64,000 nt of DNA from contig NC_088778.1 of the NCBI RefSeq assembly GCF_954871325.1, positions 10,983,882 through 11,047,881 on the forward strand. The letters run 5' to 3'. The notes under the pieces were generated by a model. It saw only the letters and a list, made by a program, of their open reading frames with translations. It was not told the DNA's origin and made no database searches. Made by a program: the position numbers and the translations under genes. This document shows positions 32,853-45,149 of this stretch, one piece after another; within the stretch, counting starts at the first letter, position 1, and every line of letters begins with the position of its first letter. Source of the DNA: Gordionus sp. m RMFG-2023. Its lineage: Eukaryota; Nematomorpha; Gordioida; Chordodea; Parachordodidae.

Positions 32853-35790
32853 TCAGTTCACAACTCTCCCGCACCGGTAACGCTGCGTTGTTGTCTCCAC
32901 TGCTATGGGACAGAACCTCAACTTGTGCATACCTCCACACGACCAACATTCTATACGGTTTTTCTTAACCCAATATGGTTCAATCTTTCGTTCAAATCGT
33001 TTGCCTTTTGGGTGCTTCCTGCAGTAGTTCCCCATATCTTTGTTGCGCTTCCGTTCTCGCAGCCTCAATCCATATGTTTGATTCTAATGATCCGTCCACC
33101 TCTCTAATTTCCATTTTTATAATCCTATTTCCTAATCGGAAGTATGGCGCCATCTACAAAAAAAATAAATATATACATATTCCTTAATCTTCTAATGATC
33201 ACAATACATTGTATTCTATCCACATGATAATTCTCTTAACCGTTTTAACCCTTATAAATTATGATTCTCATAATTAGGTCTATCATCAATTTTATTTCAT
33301 CAATAATTATGATTCTCCTAAATAAGTCTATCATCAATTTATGCCTTTATAAATTATGATTCTCCTAATTATGTCTATCATCAATTTCATTTCATCAGAA
33401 AATATGATTTACATTAGGTCTATCATCAATTTATCTTTTTATGAATTATGATTCTCATAATTATGTCTATCATCAATTTCATTTCATCAGAAAATATGAT
33501 TCTCATAATTATGTCTATCATCAATTTATTTCTTCTAATTATATCCACTCTTTCTGGCCCTAAGCTTCTAAGTCTTACTTGTTTCAGGTGTCTAGTAAAG
33601 GTTCCTTCTTGTCCTTCAATCTCTACTTCTACATATTCTTACTTACTATACCTTTACCCATTTAACTGGACCATCAAAAAGTAGAATCCATACTAAACTT
33701 CCAACCTTAAATTTCTCCTCATATGTATTATCCTTTTGCTTTATCTTTTCTTTTAAAAAATCTAATTCAGTTCTTGTTTTTTTTACCTAAAAACATCTCT
33801 GCTCGTAAATTTCCTTTGCCAGTCTTAGTATTGTTATATGCTATTAATAATAACCACCATTTTCCCTTTCCATATTTTTTTTAGCCAGCTTTTAACAATA
33901 GCTACCATTTTTTCGGCTTGCCCATTACTTCTCGGGTAATGTGGTGGCGATACTAAATGCTTAATATTTCACCTATCACAAAATTGGTTAAAAACTCAAC
34001 CTTTAAACGTTGGGCCTCCATCTGATACTATTCCATTAATCCATATTTACCTGTAAAATCTTTTATTTTAGTCAACGCTATTTTCGTCATTAAACCTGAA
34101 ACCTGTTGACAATCTGTCCATTTCGACCCAGCATCTACCATGATAAAATATTTTCTTTTTTCGTATTCTAAAAAATCTTCATGTATTCTTTTACCTGGAA
34201 TGTCCGTTTCTGACCATATATCTGCTTTATTCTTTGCTGGTACATTAGCCCACATGTTACAAGCTCACAACTTCTAGCTAATTCTTCAATTTCACTATTC
34301 ATCTTGGGCCACCAAATATATTCTCTTGCTTTATTCTTCATTCTTTCTATGTCTTGATGTCCTGTATGTATTACGGCTAATGTATCTTTGCTTAACTTAC
34401 TCGGTATCACTAATCGATATCCTCTCAATAAACAATTGTCTTCTTTATTTAATTTACTCCTTATATTCTTAAGGCTTTGTCTTCACTTTTCCATTATGAC
34501 TCTCCTTTCAAACAAGTTCTAATTCTTATTAATTATTCATCTTTTTTGGATATCTCCTCTACTCTTTCGAAAGTTATCGGGTTTTCTCTTCTATCTATTT
34601 TCAAAGCTCTTATAACATTACTATTTAATTCTTCTATATATTCTAAACTATTGATTACTGGATCTTTGTCTGCAATGTCTTTATTAAACAATCTCGATAA
34701 TATATCTGGTAAGCAATTTTATTTACCCGCTCTGAATTTTATCTCAAAATCGAAATTACCAACTAAAATTAACCATTTTTGCATTGGTGAAATCATAAGT
34801 TCCTTATTTTCCTTCTTAAATAAATCTACCAACGGCTTATGATCCGTATATAATACAAGCCTCCTTCCAATCAGATATTCTTTGCACTTCGTTAGCCCGA
34901 ATTCAACAGCCAGAGCCTCTCTCTCGATCGTGGAGTAATTTTTCTCTGTGCTACTAAACCTTTTCGATAAAAATAAAATCGGTTTCTCCACATTATCGGT
35001 CATCTATAATAAAACTCCTCCTATACCTTCATTAGATGCATCAACAGCTAATATAATATCTAAATTCTCATTAAAACAATAATCGGTTTCTCTACCATCT
35101 TTATTTTCAATTTTTCGAAACTTTCCTCCTGTGCTTCTCCCCATTCAAACCTTTTATTTTTCTTTAATAAATCATATAACGGTGAGGCAATCTCTGCAAA
35201 ATTTTGAACAAACCGATTTCGTGGCTCCTAAAAACGCCTGTACTTCCTCTTTATTATTAGGAGCTCTCATGTTCATAATCTTATCTATATTCTTAGCAAT
35301 AGGAGTAATTTCATTTTCCTTTATAATATGTCCTACACACTTTATTTCTCTTACTCCAAAAACGCTCTTATTCATATTAGCTTTTAAACTATTTTTTAAT
35401 ATAATATCTTATACTTTAACTAATCAAGTATTGTGTTCTTCTTCTGTTCTAACAGCTATCAAAACATCGTCTAAATAATACATTATTCCCTTTATTCCTT
35501 GAAATAACGCCGCCATGGTTCTTTGAAATATTGGGACCGATACTTTCAAACCAAATGGTAAATGACAAAAAGCAAATAATCCTCTATGCGTTGTAATCGT
35601 TAATAACTTACTTGTATTCTCACTCACCTTTATTTGCAAGTAAGCATTCGAAAAATTTATACTTGAAAAAATTGTTGCTCCTCTTAAATTAGCCAGCAAA
35701 TGCTCTATTCTAGGTAATGGATATCTTTCATTTATTACCCATGGGTTAACTGATACTCTATTTATAGTTAAAAACCTATTTTATAAAAAA
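32853..35790 (-). mobile_element. Ty3/Gypsy fossil, third copy, ends not found
   Basis: Minus-strand pol parts: RT (YLDDVLIAVRTEEEH and FSSINFSNAYLQIKVSENT, about 35424-35699, then GVREIKCVGHIIKENEITPI at 35172-35375); RNase H (NYSTIEREALAVEFGLTKCK and LVLYTDHKPLVDLF, 34719-35003); integrase zinc-binding region and core (IHTGHQDIERMKNKAREYIW near 34350 and RIHEDFLEYEKRKYFIMVDA near 34130). A paired Cys segment, ECWSCGGMHKLRFCP, at about 32920-32960 may be a separate gag knuckle. No LTR pair was recognised. It differs in sequence from the other two Gypsy fossils. Broken, with many interruptions; old. Confidence 0.82.
33236..33540. repeat. Tandem repeat with 'tctatcatcaattt' units
   Basis: Five to six units of about 45-65 bp, each with 'attatgattctcataattat' or a variant, 'gtctatcatcaattt' and often 'catttcatcagaaaatatga'. 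It lies inside the third Gypsy fossil. Confidence 0.8.
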
Positions 35791-35799
35791 TATCGGTTA

Positions 35800-36930
35800 T
35801 AAAAACAAATTTTAAGGAAAAAAAAGAAGATTATTTTAAATTTTTTAATAAATTTCAAATGTGTTTTTTTTATAATTTTTGCATGCAAAATACTTTTATG
35901 TGGATGGGGATTCGTCGTGATGTTTCATAAAATCATCACAATGTCTTTCATTTTTTTAAAAAAAATTTTATTTTAACAATGTTTGAGAAAAGTTTTAAAT
36001 GGTAAAAAATAGACCAAATATAGACTAAAACGTATGCCTATCCTATAATGCAATATTAAATTAATAAACACGATAACACATGATTAAATTGAATGACTTT
36101 TAAGCAATTGATGGCTAGTGCAATATTTATATATATAATATTACGATAAATAAGTTATTATGAGTTTGACGAATGAAGCCTAATTTTGTAATTTTAAATC
36201 ATATCTTATTAGGAATGGCATTCACGATTCGGTGTGTTGATTTTCAAGAACCTAACTGTATATAGACCAATTTATTTTAGGTGAAAATATTAAACAATAT
36301 GACTATTTGAAGTTAGTGATTTCCAATATGAATGGCGGGTAAGAATTAAATACAATATTTATTATATAAATAAACAATTCACGAATATTTATAAAAATAA
36401 ATTAGCAAAATTAAATCCCTAAAATATACCTAATTATTGGCATAAATATCCTTTTCAATATGTAACTAGAGATAATAAAATTTGTTATAAAAAGGTCATT
36501 TATAAGCTACGTGTTACCAGACAACATAAAAATGCCTAAATATTTGTTAACTCATGTCTATTTATATTGTTTACTAAAATTTACCAAAATAAAATGCTCG
36601 AATATTCACATTTTTAATTGCTAGCAAAGGCATATGCTAATGGAGAATACTCCATTTACAAAGTGTCCATCAAGCTAGATTTCGATCAAACCGACCCGCA
36701 CCAGCAATCATGAAAAAGAACTAGCATTTTTAATATTTTCATACTTTAAAAGTTAATATATATCAGTTTTTAAATTTGCCATTAAAAATATTGTCAATAT
36801 CATTGTATATTTTTTTATATTGTTTGCAATTCTATAATAGAAGACTAGAATCTGAGTTATCAGCAATTTAGTAAATATTTATTGATTTATCGGCCTTTTG
36901 TCAAATAATAAATCAGGTGTAAAATCGATT
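35800..36930. other. No recognisable gene
   Basis: AT-rich stretch without a supported frame, inverted ends or repeats. Confidence 0.5.
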
Positions 36931-37029
36931 AATAATGGTATCGGTCCGATCCGTTTGTATTTATTTTGTCATTATACCATTTCGCTTCAATATTTCGAAA
37001 ATTTTTTATATAACCAAATTTTTGACCTT

Positions 37030-37300
37030 TTCACCAATAATGATACCTTCTTTATATAGAAGATCAAAATATTACAAAAATAAAATTTATTATATTTGTA
37101 CATCACCAACCTGCCATGGTAAAGGTTATACATTAAATAACGTATTCACTATGACAGCAGAATGCAATGGTAAATTATTTAATATACAAGATGTGATTAA
37201 TTATTTTCTAGAGATTTGCAAGTATTTGACTCCAAGAATAGGAAGTATTTTACAAAATAATATGAAATATTATCTTTTAAATTTTATTATAAATAGTTAA
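37030..37300 (+). pseudogene. FLYWCH-type zinc finger fragment
   Basis: Open plus-strand piece: RRSKYYKNKIYYICTSPTCH, then GKGYTLNNVFTMTAECNG. The Y......Y.C....C spacing and 'TLNNVFT.T' match the remnant at 39045-39160 (C....C.ARGTLLNMQFTLTHIHNHP) and the FLYWCH fingers of the MULE gene at 41334-44468. The final His pair is replaced (TAECNG), so it is degenerate. Followed directly by a tandem repeat. Confidence 0.5.
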
Positions 37301-37525
37301 TTAAAATTTTCTTATATATTATCTTTTAAATTTTGTTATAAATAGTTAATCAATATTTTATTAATATATTTTCTTTTAAATTTTATTATAAATAGTTAAT
37401 CAAAATTTTGTTAATATATTTTCTTTTAAATTTTATTATAGTTGAACATAATTTTGTTAATATATTTTCTTTTAAATTTTATTATAAATAGTTAATCAAA
37501 ATTTTTTAATATATTTTTCCTTAAG
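37263..37525. repeat. Tandem repeat, ~55-bp unit, about 5 copies; repeated again at 38650-38765
   Basis: Units read 'atattatcttttaaatttta' and 'ttataaatagttaatcaaaa' plus 'ttttgttaat'. The same array, ending in the same 'tttttccttaagtat.gttgggaag', recurs at 38650-38780. The ~1.1 kb between looks like an insertion or segmental duplication. Confidence 0.75.
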
Positions 37526-37531
37526 TATTGT

Positions 37532-38640
37532 TGGGAAGCATAGGCGTAGCCGGGGGGGGGGGCAAAGGGAAATTCACCCCCCCCCCTTCAGAAATTTATC
37601 ACTTTTTGTAAATATCATTTTTAGCTAATAAAAAATATCCCCCTTACTCCTCCCCCCACTCCCTGACCCTCAAATATGTATGCATATATCTTAAATAATA
37701 ATTTAAAAGAAATAATGTAAAAGTTGATATTTTTTTATAAAACTATTCATCATAATTTATAGATTTTTGGGAAAATAAATTTATATATATATAAAATGAA
37801 CCAAAAATGTTTTTTATTAAATGGAATATAAGCCAAAGATAAGTCTTAAGACAGAAGTGAAATGTATTATAATTATTAATAATAGATCCATAAATAAAAT
37901 AAATAATATATATCAAATATAATTTTTTATAAAGTGAGTAATTTTAATTTATTATTCTTAATAAAAGTTAAATATAATTTTAAAACTATTGATAAAATTA
38001 AATCATAAATTAAAAAAATATTAAAGCACAATACAAACAGTGGAATATTATATGTCGTAGATTTACAGTATATCTAATTATCAAATGACAATCAAGTAAT
38101 TTTTACCTATATAGCGAATAATCTATTTTACAGATAACTATAAAATATTGATAAGGACATCAGAAAATATCTTTTAAAGACATTGTGGGATGAATAATAT
38201 GAAAATTAAATTTAAATATCATTTTTCTTTAAATAAATAGATGGCGTTAAATAATTGAATGCAAATTGTTGCATATTTAATATCAAGAGCATTGATTAGT
38301 AAAATTTGTTAAATTATTAACTGTAATATATTCTCTAACTGTCAAATATGTCTGTAAAAGTGGAATATTACCTAGTATTTTATAATTAATTCTATATAAT
38401 AGAGTAAAATCAACTATATGTCTACTTACTTTTTATAAATAAATTACTTATAAATTGTTTGGAATAAATTATTACCATGCTTTTATATTAAGGTTATACA
38501 ATACATGTAATTTATTATATTTTTATTTTATATAAACTAATAAAAATATATTTCATATTTTTGTAAAAATATATTTCATATTTTTGTAAAAATATTTTCC
38601 ATGAAATCCTACTCAAGAAGATGTGGAAAGTGCTTTTGGT
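37532..38640. mobile_element. Candidate non-autonomous hAT insertion, left end only
   Basis: Starts CATAGGCGTAGCCGGGGGGG, which resembles the CAGTGGCGTAGC-type hAT end at 12693, followed by G (37553-37562) and C (37577-37586) runs. It sits exactly where the 'gttgggaag' junction of the tandem repeat is broken. A matching right terminus was not found, so the end is approximate. The interior is AT-rich and non-coding. Confidence 0.4.
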
Positions 38641-38804
38641 TAATCAAAATTTTCATATTATCTTTTAAATATAATTATAAATAGTTAATCAAAATTTTGT
38701 TAATATATATTTTTTTAAATTTTATTATAAATAGTTAATCAAAATTTTTAAATATATTTTTCCTTAAGTATCGTTGGGAAGAAATCAAGAGATAGTGCCT
38801 TCTT

Positions 38805-39220
38805 TGATCTCCTGCACAAGAAGATCGAGAAGATGATCTCCCTGTTTTACCATTTTTGGACGAAAGTTTTATAGATGAAGAAATTGTAATCGCTATCTCC
38901 ATTGCAGCTGATAGCTCTGTAACTTTACCAATATCAGTTAATAACATTCAATTCTCATATTTAAATGTAGAACAGCCATATTCTTTCCCCCAAAAAACGC
39001 AATTTATTATATTTAAATAAATATCTATATATACGATTTTTATTTAAATGTAGACTAAGTCATTGTACGGCAAGAGGTACATTATTAAATATGCAGTTTA
39101 CATTGACACATATTCACAACCATCCTCCTGAATCTGAGGAAGAGCATTATAGTGAGCACAAATTGAGGGTTTGCGTTTGCCGTACGCTTTTTAACCCACC
39201 GCATCTTTGTTTAAACTGAA
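38805..39220 (+). pseudogene. FLYWCH-type finger remnant with upstream open piece
   Basis: An open plus-strand stretch EDREDDLPVLPFLDESFIDE...SFPQKTQF (about 38826-39005) is followed, after ~40 bases, by CRLSHCTARGTLLNMQFTLT-HIHNHPPESEEE (39051-39150), a good FLYWCH C-terminal half (C....C.AR......H.H.HP). A short intron may separate the two. The conserved Cys and His are intact, but no transposase follows, so it is a partial copy. Confidence 0.5.
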
Positions 39221-41333
39221 AGCAATACGTTTTTTCCTTGTTTTAAAATTGAGACGAGATTTATATTAAACAATATGGATTTCTTTACAAGATAAAGAAC
39301 TAATTGCTTATGGGTGAGGAGAACATTGTAATTTACAAATAATGCAAATAAATTTAATTACATTTTCAATTCTTTTATAATAAAAATGTACACTAGAACA
39401 CGTAAGAGTATTAAATATTTTATTAAAATAATATAATCATACCATCTTTAAGTGTTTTTTTTAGCATGTTTTGATAAAATAATAAATATATTTATAGATG
39501 AGTGGTTATTTTAAACAAGTTTAAAATAATTTATGAAATATTGAGTCTGATGATAAAATGAAAATTTAATATTAATTGTTTATTGTAATTTTTAATTTAT
39601 AATATAATTCTTATAATATCTTATATTTTTCAAATATACTTATCATGCTCAAAAATTATTAGAAATACACCTTTGGGTTATACACATTGATATTAAATTT
39701 ATTTGATATATTACTTTTATTCCTCGTTGATGTTACTAGTCTTGTTTGATAAAAAAACCTTCCGGTACAAAATAAATTTATACCCTTTGCTAATTATTTT
39801 TATCGAGATTAAAATATTTTGCGAATTCAGGAAAATAATATTTCATATCATCATCATTTTCCAGGAAAATTACTTTACAAAAATTATCTTCAATATTAAT
39901 CTCTATCGTCGATATTTTCATTTATTTTGAAAACTAGATTTATAATACAGATATTTAAATTAAAATTTCAAAATTAATTATATTATATAAAAAGAATATG
40001 ATTATAGAATTAATCATAAATATATTTCAATTTTTTTAGGGGAATAGCAAAATTTCTGCCATGTAGACGCTGCCTTTGATGAATTGCCTATCCAGGGAAA
40101 GAAACTTGCCTATGGTAATTTAAAAAAACTGTCTGAAGATGATAATTAAAATATTTGGAGTCTAACGCAGATACACAGTATAGAATGAGGAAAGGGAGAG
40201 AAAAACTAAATAGGCAGGGAGCTTTAAGATATCTTCTCAAAAACACTCAGTGGGGCATATTAAAAAAATATATCTTGAAGATACTTTTCCACTATAAGTT
40301 TTTACAATCGACCTTAGATAAAAATAGAAATAATGGATAAAAATTTATATTATATTACGTCATATTAAATCTTTATACCTGTCATCTCACAGTTTGTTAA
40401 TAACCTTTCTTTTGTACCTGGCAAGTCAACGTGATAGATGCAAGATTATCTATATTCTATTATTAACTGAAGTCATTTATATTAATAAAATAATTATATC
40501 GAGGATTATGATATATTTAAATATTCTTTCCATAATATATATAAATAAATGTTACTAATAAATGTTACTAATAAATGTTACTTTATATATATTTAAATAT
40601 TTTATTTATAATTGTTATATATATATATAATTAAATATTATTTCTATATTATTAGTTTATAATGCATCAATTATCATTTTAATTTGTTTTTAACTATATT
40701 AAAACTATTAATAAATTTTTTTACTTCTATAAATAATTAAACTATTAGTATTTTAATATTGTCTAAATTTATTAAAATTAAAAAAAATGTTAAAAATAAT
40801 ATTTAAAAAAATATTAAAATTGTCTAGTTTGTATTTACCATCTTTTTTTTGGGAGGGCCTCCTTTAATCGTATTATTTTGATCGTAAAATGGTCCATTTT
40901 GTCCATTTTTGGTCAAAATGGACGATTTTTTTAATTTATAGGTCAGGTTTAGGGTAAGGGTTAAGGTTAGGGTTAGGGTTATAAATGATTTTAATTTACC
41001 GCGATTAAATAGACCAATCAGAAAAAAATGGACAAAATTTACGATCAAATGACTTTACGATCAAAGTTAGGCAAATCTTTTTTTTGACGCGAAATCAGCT
41101 GTGGAATATTCATTAATCCTGCAAATTCTTGGTAAGAGACCTAAATAGCAAGTATCATAATAGCCAAAAATGAGAATATTTACACTAATACTCACACAAA
41201 TATTCACAAAAATGGCCGCCATATTTTGATATGATTCCAACTGTAGCTGATAACCTTAAAAATTATCTTAAATATAAACAACTTGAAATAAAAGTAATAA
41301 ACCATTTTATATATTTATAATTTTTGTTTTCAG
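39221..41333. other. Gene-poor stretch before the FLYWCH-MULE gene
   Basis: AT-rich. An open plus-strand piece at 40155-40340 (YRMRKGREKLNRQGALRYLL) is unrecognised. At 40930-40975 there is a short TTAGGG-like run (two to three degenerate units) inside an inverted-repeat-like block (40850-41065, 'gatcgtaaa' left and 'tttacgatc' right), probably a small MITE. Confidence 0.4.
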
Positions 41334-44300
41334 AAAACACAGAAGAAAAAGGAATATATATGCTACTAAGGGCATGAATATTTGGCCCATACAAGTGGTA
41401 AAAAGGCCGTTTACCTTACTTGTCGCAAAAGATGTGGTGGTAGAGCCAAATTAATGATTGGTCTCGATTTAATTATCACCATCCAACATTCTTTAGAATG
41501 TCAAAACTTGATAGCAGCCATAACTCCTAATGCAAATCAAGGTATCCTTACAATAATTTTAACATTGATTTAAAGATTTAGCATTAGCATTAGCCCCTCC
41601 ACCTTCAAGTTCAGTTGCCCTGGCCATTACACATCAAGGTATTTTTAGTATATTTTTATTAAAATTAATTTAAAATTATTAGCCCAAGTTTCAATAGCCC
41701 TTCAAACTTCTAATGCATATCAAGGTATTTATTATATCCATACAATAATTTTAACATTGATTTAAAGATTTAGCATTAGCCCCTCCACCTTCAAGTTCAG
41801 TTGCCCTAGCCATTACACATCAAGGTATTTTTGTATACTTTTATTAAAATTAACTTAAAATTATTAGCCCAAGTTGCCCCTCAAACTTCTAATGCAAATC
41901 AAGGTAATTTATATATATATATATCCTTACAATAATTTTAACATTGATTTAAAGATTTAGCATTAGCCCCTCCACCTTCAAGTTCAGTTGCCCTAGCCAC
42001 ACATCAAGGTATTTTTTGTATACTTTTATCAAAATTAACTTAAAATTATTAGCCCAAGTTTCAATAGCCCCTCAAACTTCTAATGCAAATCAAGGTATTT
42101 ATATATATATATATCCTTACAATAATTTTAACATTGATTTAAAGATATAGCATTAGCCCCTCCACCTTCAAGTTCAGTTGCCCTAGCCATTACACATCAA
42201 GGTATTTTTTGTATACTTTTATTAAAATTAACTTAAAATTTTTAGCCCAAGTTTCAATAGCCCCTAAAACTTCTAATGCAAATCAAGGTATTTATATATA
42301 TATATATCCTTACAATAATTTTAACATTGATTTAAAGATTTAGCATTAGCCCCTCTACCTCCAAGTTCATTTGCCCTAGCCTTACATATCAAGGTATTTT
42401 TTGTATACTTTTATTAAAATTAACCAAATCAAGGTATTTATGATGTTTTTATTTATAACATTAACTTATATTTATTAGCTCCACAAATTACAAATTTTAC
42501 ATTAGCCCCTCAAACTTCTGGTTTTGCCATAGCCTTTCAAACTTTTATCTCAAATCAAAATAATTCAGGTGCTTATCATGTTATTAATTCAGATGTTGGA
42601 ATCGAAATTATTCAATACACAAATTGACAATTACTAAATTATATGTATAGGTAATTGTGATCTCCCTTTAGAAGTAGCCAATGTGTTAATAGATTTACAT
42701 CAAAATATTAGTGGTAAAAATATGTTTATAAGGCTATTTTTTTTTAATTTAAAAAAAAAAAAATTAAATATAGAATGTGACATATTATAGTAACCCTTGA
42801 TGTATAATATAGCTAGGATATTTTTTAATTATATTTAGGCATGACCTTGGAATAATTAAAAAAATATTACATCTTTTTTAAAGATAAATAATAAATCAAT
42901 AATTATTTATTTGTTTATTTATTTTTTTAAGTATCTGGTTCTGTCTGATCTTTTCATAAATATTAGAGCTCCATATTAATCATATTAATATATGATTTTT
43001 ATATTTATTAAGATCCTCAATTTATAAAATGTCAAAAAGGAAAACTACTTCTCTTTTTCCAAAATTATTTATATCGATATGCTTATCAAAAAGATGATAG
43101 AATACACTATCGTTGCAGAAAGGTTGGCTGCAAGGCTTCATGTAAATTTGATGGAATTTACACAACCTCTGGTTTGCATGAACACCAAAATGAAATCGTT
43201 CAGTTTGAAAAACTGAGAACTCACAAGGTTCTAGAGGATATTGTTGCCGAAAATCCTCTAGAGACAAGGCACAATATTTATAAAAAGGCCTTGAATAAAA
43301 GATGCCTGGAAACGCCCTCCATCGAAATGTATCCAGAGGCAATGCCCTCATTTGTTTCAATTAAGAGTACAATTGACAGATTGTTACAAAAAAATCGGCC
43401 CATTTTGCCTCAATCTGTGGATGAACTAGTATTATTACCAGAATACATCACCACAAATAAGGGGGAGAATTTTTAAATTAATAATGATAATAATAATATG
43501 CTGGTGTTTAATACATGTGAAATGCTAAAACTTGTAGAAATATGTGATGGTGATAGCATTTACATGGACGGCACCTTTTATGTCGTTCCTCGACTGTACT
43601 GTCAATTGTATAGTATCCATATAATGTATCAAGAAGTTATGATACCGATTATATATGCCCTCCTCCCCGATAAAAATAGAGGGACATATATTGAATTATT
43701 TCAAATTATCTTGCAATTTTGCTCGATGAAAAATATCCGATTCAAACCTCGATTTGGACAAACTGATTACGAGGCCGCAGGTATATCGGCGCTTAGGTTT
43801 GTTTTTCCCAATATGTTCATAAAAGGTTTATTTATAACATTGTATATTATAACTAAAAAAATTTAGGCTGTTTTTTTCACTATTCCCAGGCTCTTTGGCG
43901 TAAATGTCCGGCGCTGGGTTTAGTTAGCAGTTATTTGCATAATACTACTATTCATCAAGTTGTTAGACGAATGACCACTTTGTCATTTTGCAAAGAAGAA
44001 CATATTTCCGAGGTACGGGCATCATGCCATGCTCTGTCTGCTGAATATCCTTTGCTCAAAAATTTTATGGATTTTACATGGCTCGGAGTTAATGCCATAT
44101 TCCCCCGAAATATATGGACCAGGTAATTAAAACATTTAAATATTAACTTTACTTATAATCAATTTAGGTATCAAGTTGACGGCCCTAGAACTAACAACCA
44201 CCTGGATGGGTATCATCATGCCCTCAAGAGAAAAACAAACGTGGCTCATCCGAATATTTATTGTCTGATAAATATTTTAAAAAGACACCAACATTCGAGT

Positions 44301-44468
44301 GCGCTTAAGGTCTTACAAATTAATAGTGGGTTGAACGTGAGGAGAAAAAATAAAAAATTCGATCAATTAAATATTAACATTGATAATCTAACTCGTATAT
44401 ACGAGCGTACAAATGAAATATATCATTTTTTAGATAATGTTTCATATTTTATAAAACAACAATCATAA
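41334..44468 (+). CDS. FLYWCH zinc finger / MULE transposase-like gene, multi-exon, slightly decayed
   Basis: A Mutator-like transposase protein or a gene derived from one. Finger 1 (exon 41334-41541): GHEYLAHTSGKKAVYLTCRK, RCGGRAKL, then HSLEC. Then amplified short exons (41576-42287, see repeat entry). Next a Ser/Thr/Gln-rich exon from 42479 (PQITNFTLAPQTSGFAIAF) and a piece LEVANVLIDLHQNIS near 42680. Finger 2 starts at 43012: FIKCQKGKLLLFFQNYLYRY, HYRCRKVGCKASCKFDG, HEHQ. The transposase domain starts at 43498: DGDSIYMDGTFYVVP (first Asp), FGQTDYEAAGI (second Asp), KGCFFHYSQALWRK (MULE signature), RTNNHLDGYHHALKR. Introns 43826-43866 (41 nt) and 44123-44167 (45 nt) restore frame exactly. 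Stop at 44466. Disruptions: an in-frame TAA in finger 1 (41367-41369), another before the catalytic domain (43474-43476), a 56-nt exon at 42338. No TIRs found. Asp replaces the usual Glu of RTNN..EGWH. Confidence 0.8.
41576..42393 (+). repeat. Tandem exon-intron amplification inside the FLYWCH-MULE gene
   Basis: A unit of two exons and two introns (~185 bp) is repeated about 4.5 times. Type A exons: 41576-41638, 41768-41824, 41955-42008, 42145-42201, 42338-42393 (63, 57, 54, 57, 56 nt). Type B exons: 41683-41724, 41868-41903, 42053-42094, 42246-42287 (42, 36, 42, 42 nt). All introns begin GT and end AG, are 34-51 nt long and are phase 1. A encodes DLALAPPPSSSVALAITHQ, B encodes AQVSIAPQTSNANQ. 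Indels in the first eight exons are all multiples of three; only the last A exon (56 nt) breaks frame, and it would be harmless if skipped. Confidence 0.85.
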
Positions 44469-45149
44469 CCCGTTATTTATATTTCTTATATATATTTACA
44501 TTTATATTATTCTCTTGCTATATATTGTATACTTTATTTACATTTTTATAATTATTTTGTATAATAATGTAACTTTAATATAAAAATTTATAAATAATTT
44601 TTTTTCATGCATATAGCATACATATTTCAGTAATAAAAATACTTATTTAGTAGATGCTTTGACCTAAAATTGTTGCTTATAGAGGGCAATGACGTATAAT
44701 AATACATAAACTGATGATTCATTCATTAAACCTTTCTTTAAAATGTATAGTCGTAACATTATGTAAATATATTTTTAACTGCTTATAAAAATTTTGATAA
44801 AATACGATTGGGTGAAAATTTTTATAAAAAGAAAGACCAAAACATTTAAAAGAGTTTTTTATTCTGCCAAAATATTGTAAAAATTATAGAATCTTTATAA
44901 AATTCTAGTGACTCACAGGATTGTTTAACACGCATGTTCAAGTGGTGTCTTATGATTCTTTTCCGATTTGGGTTGATTTAAAAAAAATATTTTTTTGTGA
45001 GTGTTTATTTAATCTTCATTTTTCTAATAAATTATATCAGCGTCTACCTCTACATGAGAGAAAAAAACCCTAACTCCACCCGAAAAAGATTTTTTACTGC
45101 CTATCCCCAGGAAGCATACACTCTAATTCTGAAATAAAAATATATATTT
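44469..45149. other. No recognisable gene
   Basis: AT-rich downstream flank of the FLYWCH-MULE gene. 'aataaa'-type sequences occur but no specific poly-A site can be assigned. Confidence 0.5.

Noticed and set aside
40930-40980. TTAGGG-like run considered as an interstitial telomere
   Set aside because: Only two or three degenerate units within a larger inverted-repeat block; too short to support a telomere.
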